Both the position numbers and the translations under genes were made by a program. A stretch of DNA of 64,000 nucleotides from contig NZ_QWKK01000003.1 of assembly GCF_009911695.1 (NCBI RefSeq), forward strand, positions 1-64,000, written 5' to 3'. The notes under the pieces are model-generated. The model saw nothing but the letters and a program-made list of their open reading frames with translations. It ran no database searches and was not told where the DNA came from. Below are positions 52,301 to 61,300 of the stretch, piece after piece. Source of the stretch: Enterorhabdus sp. P55. Lineage in GTDB: Bacteria; Actinomycetota; Coriobacteriia; Coriobacteriales; Eggerthellaceae. Numbering within the stretch: the first letter of the stretch is position 1; every line of letters begins with the position of its first letter.

Positions 52301-55300
52301 ACCCGGCCGTGGGGCTGGGCGATGACAACCCGGCCGGCTCGGCGAGCGCCGCGGACGCGGACGTGCCGCGCACCGTGGCCACCGACGCCGACGGCACCTA
52401 CACCTTCCCCAACCTGATGAGCCAGGAGTGGGTGGGCTCGGGCGCCGACCGCAAGCTGGTGGTGTACGCCTACAAGGCGCGCGTGACCGACCTGGATTGG
52501 TGGAACCGCTACTACGGCACCGCCAAGCTCAAGGAGGGCACCGACCGCGACGCCGACTCCGACCTGGTGTACGCCGACGGCTACCTCATGGGCGCCGATG
52601 AGTACGACGTGCTGCTGCAGCTCTCTGACGGCAAGTGCTCGCCCAAGTCCAACGGCTTCACCGGCCTGAACTCCAAGAACCCGAACAACCGCAAGGACGA
52701 GGCCGCGGGCGGCGTGGCCGACGTGACGAGCGACACCCGCACCTACGACCTGGCGTGGGGCATCGACCGCGACGGCAACGACGGCGGCCTGCGCAAGCCG
52801 CAGCTGCAGTCCATCAGCGGCCTTCTGTGGCAGGATGCCGACGGCGCCATGACGCAGCTCGACGGCACCGACTACAACGGCCTGCGCGACGAGGACGAGC
52901 CCGGCCTGGCCGGCAAGCGCGTCATCCTCAAGCAGTGGTACTACGTGCCGAGCGCCGACGGCGCCTCCGGCACGTGGCACCAGAACGTGAACTTCGGCAA
53001 CGACGCCTACACCGACGCCGCCGTGAAGAACGGCGTGGACACGCCGACCGACGGCGCCGCGGCCATGAAGGTGATCCCCGGCTCCACGCTGGACGCCACC
53101 CACCGGGGCGTCTGGGTGCTCACGGCCGATGGCTCCGCCGATGCCGAGGCCGGCCGCTACACCTTCGCCAACCTGCCCACCCGCTACGCCGAGCCGCACC
53201 AGGGCACCAAGCCCGGCGCCGAGTACCTGGCCGGCTACACGGTGGAGCTGTGGGGCGGCAACGCCGAGGACGCCCTGCAGGGCATCCCGGCCACGCTCTA
53301 CCAGCAGCCGGCTGACGATGCCACGCCTGCCGACGTGGCGGCCGACGTGCTGAACTCCCAGGCCTACAACGGGCGTGACGTGGTGAGCGCCGGCGCGCTG
53401 GCCGGCGGCGCGACCACGCCCTACACCGCGAACAACTACCCGCTGCAGTGGCACGAGCTCACCGCCCAGGACACCTACGCCGCGGGCACGGGCGACGACG
53501 CCGTCACGTACACCAAGTACACGATGGACGGCATGATCGTGCTGGCCGGCAAGGCCGAGGACAACAGCCAGGCCTCCACCACGGTGACCTCCGGCGGCCT
53601 GAGCTTCGACTGGACGCTCGGTCGCGACGAGGTCAACCTCAACGGCGGCTTCGGCTTCTACGGCACCGCCCAGGTGAGCGGCTTCGTGTTCCAGGACAAG
53701 AACGTCGACGGCTTCTACACCGACGACGACGCCCTGGCCGAGGGCGAGAAGAAGACGGGCGACAAGCCGGTGGCCGGCGAGACGCTCCAGATTGCCCAGT
53801 GGTTCTTCGTGCCCGCGGGCACGAAGGCCGCCGACGGCCGCGATATGGTGGAGGCCCTCAAGGCCGCCGGCTACCAGGAGACGGCCGATGCCGCCACCAA
53901 CGACATCGACCGCACCACGAGCGCCGACGGCGTGTGGGTGCGCTCCAAGACGTTCAGCTACCGCACCAACGTATCCGAGCTGCCGGCGGGCGTGACCGTC
54001 GACGGCGCGGGCAACACCGTGGCGCTCGACAGCCGCGTCAAGGTGGACGCCGCCGGCTACTTCGAGGGCGCGGTGACCGACGCCGACGGCATCTACGGCT
54101 TCGACGAGCTGACCCCCTATGTGTATGTGGATACGCTGGCCGAGGGCGAGGGCGACGCCGCCACGTCCCAGCTGCGCGACATCCAGCCGTACTTCGCGGG
54201 CCGCACCCATGTGAACCTGCCCGTGGGCGACGTGGTGATCGGCGGCGCGACCGCAGCCGACGAGGGCGAGCAGCCCGGCGAGCCTGAGCAACCCGCGGAG
54301 CCGGTGATCGGCGAGGGCGTGACCGTGGACGCCATCGACGGCGAGGCCGACCCGCTGCGCACCCGCGCGGCCCAGGTGACCTCCGACAAGCTCTATATGG
54401 CGGCCTACCGCGTCATCCTGGACGAGGTCGAGCCCGACTACGCCATCACCTTCCCGCATCAGGGCCTGCTGCCCGACCAGAAGCCCGGCCAGGACATCAC
54501 CACCGATTCTGACGCCGTGCGCAAGACGGGCAACATCATCAACCTCGTCGAGGAGGTCGACGGCGAGACCAAGGCCGACGGCTCCGCCGGCCCGCGCGTC
54601 GACGGCTATGTCATCGTGGCCACCGAGCTGGGCGACGACGTCACGGATGACGCCCGCGGCCAGTACCAGATGAACAAGGCCTGCTCGTCGGAGAACACCG
54701 AGGCGTTCTACAACGGCAAGCGCTACGACCTGCCGCGGCCCACGACCGAGGTCATGGCGGGCGGCGACGCCGGCCTGGTGGAGCTGCTCAAGGCCAACAT
54801 CGCCGGCCGCGTGTGGGACGACCGCAACTACGACGGCATCCAGGCCACCAAGACGGTGGACGGCAAGGTGGTCACCGACAACGACGCCGAGCCTGGCATC
54901 GCCGGCAACGAGATGCGCCTGACCCAGTGGATCTACGTCTCGCCCGAGAAGTGGGCGCAGTTCGCCGCGGATCACGCCGACCTGGTGACCGGCTCGCAGG
55001 ACGTGGTGGACGCCGCGCTCGTGCCCGGCTCGGTTGACGCCGACCATCCGCACGGCACGCTCAAGCAGGGCGTGTGGCTGCGCAACCTCCTGTTCGGCAA
55101 GGACCGCTACACGGCCTTCACCGATGCGGACGGCGTGCACCATCCCTACGTGACCGATTCTGAGTACCACGGCAACGGCATCGTGAAGGTGTGGACCTCC
55201 GACGGCTCCAACGTGGCCAACGGCGGCCAGGAGCAGGGCGTCTACCTCTTCGACAAGCTGCCCACCGTGTGCGTGGTGCAGTCCACCACCGGCGAGGCCG

Positions 55301-58300
55301 ACGAGTTCTACCTGGCGGCCTACCGCGTGGAGATCCCGGCCATGAACCAGACCACGGCCCTCGACGGGCCGAAGGCCGCCGACGGCGCCAACCCGGCCGA
55401 GGACGGCGTGGCCGGCAGCGCCGCCGACACGTGGCTGCTCACCCGCCATCGCGCGCTCGACGCCGCGGGCAACGCGCTCGTGTCCACCGACTCCGACGTG
55501 GCCGACCTGAGCGCCGGCAACATCGGCGTGGCCGGCGGCTACATCGTGTGCCAGCAGAACTCGCAGAAGCAGGGCGACACGACCGACCGCAAACTCAACG
55601 GCCAGATCATCCTGTCTCAGACGACTGACGAGAAGGGCAACACCACCGAGGACGTGAACGACTCCAACAACATGTCCTCCGATGATGTGATCTACGACTG
55701 GATGAAGGAGGTGCCCGACGGGTCCGGCCTGTACCATGGCGGCGACATCGGCGAGGTGCTCCCGCCGTACCAGACCATCTCCGGCACCGTGTGGCTGGAC
55801 AAGTCCAACGACGGCGTCCAGAACACCTACCGCGACGACGTGGCCGGCGTGACGGCTGATGAGCCCGGTATCGCCGGCGTGCAGGTGTCGCTTGAGCGCT
55901 ACTACTACGTGGCCGACGGCGGCGCCGACTGGAAGTGGGACACGCAGTGGGCGGATGAGGCCCCGACGCAGTTCCGCGACCAGTACGCGTCTGCCCGCAA
56001 CGACATGGTTCCGGGCGTGGGCGCCTGGGAGAAGGGCGGCGCGAACGTCGATGGCGAGGGCTTCGCGCTCGACGCCGACGGCCACCACGTGTACGACCTG
56101 GACGGCTACGGCTACGCCAACGTGCTCACCGACGCCGACGGCCGCTTCTCCTTCGACACGCTCAAGAGCTCCGATGTGCGCCGCGTGGACGCCGCCGGCA
56201 ACCTGGTGGCGCCCAACGAGGCAGGGGAGTGGCCCGCCGGCTCGCGCGAGGCCGTGGTCATCTACGGCTACAAGGTGCGCCTGACCGACGAGAAGTTCCG
56301 CAGCCGCAACCTGCTGGCCGCCAACCTCAAGGTGGACGACCCGGGCGTGGACGGCACCGTTCCCGACTACACCAACGACTCCGACCTGGTGTACACCACC
56401 GGCTACGCCATGGCCGACGACGAGTACGCCGTCCTGCTCAACGTGGCTGACGACGACGCGTACCTGACGAGCGACGAGAACGCCGACCCGACCAAGGTGT
56501 CGGTGGTCTCGCAGCCGAGCAACGTGGTGAGCGCCGGCAACTCGTTCAACCCGAACCAGGACGAGGCCGACCGCTACGGCCGCCTGCCCGCTCCCACGGG
56601 CATGGACCGCTTCACCGCGGAGGACGCCGGCCACGACGGCGCGAGCGCCCTGCTGGCCTACGACCGCGCCAAGGGCGCCGACCGCAGCCGCAACGACCTG
56701 GGCATCATGGAGATCCCGACCCACTTCATCAGCGGCTACGTGTGGGCCGACACCAACTACGACGGCGTGTACGACACTACTAATAACAACAAGTTCACCG
56801 TGGACGGCAAGCCCTACGAGGAGCGCGGCCTGGTGGGCAAGAAGGTCATCCTCAAGCAGTGGTACTTCAAGCCTGCCGCGGGCGATGCCACCCACACCAA
56901 GGGCGAGTGGATCCAGGTGGAGAACTTCACCAACCGCGACGCCGCCCAGGCCAGCGTGGGCCGCTCCGTCTCGCTGGCGACGCTCTCGGCCATCGCCAAG
57001 GCCTCCGGCACGCCGGCGGCCCGCGATGCGGCGGTGGAGTGCTCGACGCTCACCCAGGCGGCTGCGGCCGACGGCTCCACGATGGACGGCTACTACCTGT
57101 TCGACCGTCTGCCGGTGTACGTGGCCGTGGACGGCACCGAGTACCTGGCCGGCTACACCGTGGAGGTGCAGGGCGGCACGGAGGCGACGGCCCTCAACTT
57201 CCCCGTCACCAAGGCGGAGGAGACCCAGGCGGGCCAGAACTCGACGGCGCACGTCATCGGCACCCAGCTGGTGGGCACGACCGACGTGGCCTACCGCCCG
57301 GCTGCGGGCGCGGTGGCCGACAACGCCTACGCCAACACCGACTACCCGCTGTTCTGGGGCAACCTGACCGGCCAGGCGTTCATGGAGGATACCTACAACG
57401 CGGGCGACGGTGATCCGGCCAACCCGGTGAACGCCGCCGCGACCAACGTGGCCAACACCTCCAACTCCACCCTGGACGGCATGATCGTGCTGGCGGGCAA
57501 CACCACCGCCTACACCCAGGACGACAACTACCGCGTCATCCAGACCCGCGCCAACGGCGACGGCACCACCACGACGGTGGGCTTCGACATGGCCACGGGC
57601 CGCGACGAGGAGCTGCTCTCGGCCGGCTACGGCTACTTCGGCACCTCCACCGTGGGCGGCACCGTGTGGTTCGACGCCGACTTCGATGGCGCCCAGGAGG
57701 TGGGCGCCGCCGGCGAGTACGGCATCAACGACCAGGAAGTGCGCCTGACCCAGTGGTACTACCTGAGCGGCACCGCGAACGGCGACGGATCGGTGTTCAC
57801 CGCCGCGGCCGTGACCAACAACAAGGGCCAGCAGCTGCGCCCGACGCGCACCTTCGCCGTGAAGGCCGCTGACGGCAGCCTGCTCATCGACGACATCGAG
57901 CTCACGCGCGACGCCGCCGGCGCGGTGGTGGGCGCCTGGGTGCGCAACCCGAACTTCGGCGACAAGATCATCACCGACGTGCCGCTGTTCGACGAGAACG
58001 GCGACCCGGTGCCCAACGTGGACGGCAGCCAGGCCACCAAGCAGGAGGTCAGCTACGCCGGCTACGCGAGCACCCTCACCGGCCCCGACGCCGTGACCGG
58101 CGCCGACGGGGTGTACGCCTTCCCCGAGCTGCTGCCCTACGTGCAGTTCGACGCCGACGGCGCGCCGCTCTACCCGGGTGAGGCGGCCGAGGCGGCCACC
58201 GACGACGTGCTGGCCATCGCCGCGTACCGCGTGACGCTGTCCAGCCTGCCCGAGGGCCACGTGCTCACGGCCTACCACAGCGCCGCGGCGGCCACCGACG

Positions 58301-61300
58301 ACGATTCCGACGCTGCCCGCGACGTGCTGCGCCAGCAGACGGTTACCAGCTACCCGCAGTTCAAGGCGACCGGCGAGCAGGACGACAATCTCTACGCCCA
58401 GTCCACCGGCTTCATCGTGACGGCCAACGCCGCCACTCCGGCGGGCAACACGCCCTACGTCAAGACCATCGGCGGCGTCCGCTACGACGTGGCCAACCAG
58501 GTGGCGACGCGCTCCAACGTGAACAGCGGCCTGTACGTGGTGCCGCAGAAGACCATCGACGGCATGGTGTGGGACGACACCGAGGCCGACGACAACACGG
58601 CCTCCGACGGCATCCTCGACAACGGCGAGTTGGGCCTCGCCGGCCAGAAGGTGCTCGCCACCCAGTGGTACTTCGTGCCCAAGGGCGACGGCACCGCCGA
58701 CGATCCGCTCGCCCAGATTCCCGCCGGCTACACGGTGGAGTGGGTGCGCGCCGACGGCTCCGTGGCCGACGAGCCCGCCACCGCCGGCGACGGCTTCCAC
58801 GCCGTGCCCGCCGGCGTCCAGGGCGCCTGGGTGAAGAACGGCGGCTTCGGCAACGACTGGCTGTCCACCGTGCCCGCCGCTGACGGCTCCGGCACGCGCG
58901 TGCCCGCCCAGACCGGCGGCACGCTGGAGGCCGAGGCCGACGGCGCCACGCGCGACGTGGTGTCCGTGCTCACGGCCGATGGCGAGGACGGCACGACGCT
59001 CGGCCGCTACGCCTTCGACCACCTGCCCTCCGCGGTCATGAAGACCAACGCCACCACCGGCGTCGACCAGTACTTCCTGGCCGGCTACCGCGTGGAGCTG
59101 GAGAAGGTCAACGACACGTCTGCCGACGGCACCGACCCGTGGCACCTGACCTCCTACCAGCAGGGCTCCGACGTGACGAAGGACTCCGACGCGTCGCTCG
59201 CCAAGCGCGGCTTCACCGTGAAGGACAGCTTCATCATCGCCAACCGCGACCGCGCCAACGACGGCCAGGTCATCCTGGCCTCGCCGGCGGCCGCCGGCAC
59301 CGCCGGCATCGCCGAGAGCCTGGTGAACATCCCGGCTAAGCACGCCATGGACACCGCCGACGCCGTCCGCTACGAGTGGACGCTGCCGGCCGACCGCGCG
59401 GCAGGCGACGTGGGCGAGATCGAGCCCGCGTACCGCTCCATCGCCGGCTATGTGTGGCGAGACAACGATTACCACGACGGTCTGTACACCCATGAGCCTG
59501 GCACCTACGAGGATCTGGACACGGGCGAGGAGATCACCCTGACCAAATCTGAGGAAGGCCGCTTCCCGAAGGTCGTCTACCTGCGCCAGTGGTACTTCGA
59601 CCCCGAGGCCGATGGCGGTAAGGGCGCCTGGAAGGGCACGCGGGAATACGGCAATGACTACAGCGACACGGCGTCGTTCTGCTGGCGCACCGCGCTGACT
59701 GAGCCTGCCGATGCCGACCGCGGCACGCTGAACGGCTACTACGAGTTCAGCGACCTGCCGGTACGCGTCATCGTGGATGGCAGGGAGTACCTGGCCGGCT
59801 ACACGGTGTGCGTGATGGGTAACCTGGGCTTCACGGCCACTATCACGGAGTCCACGCGTACCGACGACCCCAACGTCGTGCCCTATGACAGCTGGAACTC
59901 CAAGAGCCACCCGATGGTGACCTCTACTAGCGGAACGACCCTGATCGAGCGCTATGGCCAGGGCATGTTCCCGCTGTATCGCCAGGTGGCGACCTCTTCG
60001 AACGGCGATATCCACACCCTGGACTCCATGCTGGTGCTGGCCGGCTCGCAGACCAAGGACGCCACTGACGGCTCGGTGGCGCCGAGCCAGTACAAGGTGA
60101 ACGCCACGGACGCCGCGAGCACTCTCGCCCAGTTCGACCTGACCTACGGCAAGAGCGAGAAGCGCATCAACGGCGGCTTCGTGGAGCCCCCGGCGGCCCC
60201 CATCACCGGCTATATCTGGAACGACGCCGACTACGATGGCGTGCGAGACGAGGACGAGGAGGGCGTCGCCGGCGTGCGCGTGCGCGTCGAGCAGTATTAC
60301 TGGGGCCCGCTGACCGATGCGGCCGATGCGCCCTACGGTTGGATCGCCACGGGCGCCGAGATTCTGCCCGCGGTTACTTCCGACGGCGTGGCCGACAGCG
60401 ACAACGTCCACAACCTGGTGAAGGGCCAGTACTATCTGGAGGCCCTGCCTACCAGCCACAAGCCCGATGAGACCAAGCCCCAGAGCTACCTGGCCGGCTA
60501 CCGCATCTACGTTGAGTCGCTGCCGGCAGGGGCCACGATCACCCGCGCCCATGCGGCATCCGACCTCGACGGCTACGCCACTGAGTCCGACCTGCTCCGC
60601 GGCGCGGCTGATGCCGACCGTAATCTGCCGCTGGTGAACCGCTTCGATCAGAGGAACGACCTCGACGAGGGTGCCACCCAGGCCTCTCGTGCTGATGGCA
60701 TGGTCATCACCGCACGCAAGAAGCTTAACGACGTGGCGGCTGAGAGCCTGGTCACCTATGAGGGCGTCACCTACGACTTGACCTCCAACGTGCAGATCCA
60801 GCAGGGCGGCGACGCCGGCCTGGTGTTCATCCCCTCCACCACCATCGAGGGCGTGGTGTGGGACGACAGCTACCATGCCGAGTCCGACCCGGTCATCGAC
60901 ATCGCCGCCCGCGAGCGCTCCTACAACGGCGTCCGCGACGGCGTGACCTACGACGAGTGGGGCAACGAGGTCATCTCCAAGCCGGAGCCCGGCCTGGAGA
61001 ACCGCCTCATGAAGATGACCCAGTGGGTGTACGACGACGCCGCTGACACGTGGAGCCTGGTGCCCGGCTCCACGCGCTCGGTGCTGACCGCCGACGAGCT
61101 GGTGCGCGACGACGACGGCAACGAGACGGGCGTGGACGAGAACAAGCGCGGCACCTACGCGTTCGCCAACGTGCCCTCGGCCATCATGAGCACCCGCTCC
61201 GACACCACGGTGTCGGTGGCCCGCACCTACGACGAGGATCGCCACGCCAACGCCGCCGAGAGCTTCTTCGGCGACACCTACGCGCTTGCGTCCTACCAGG

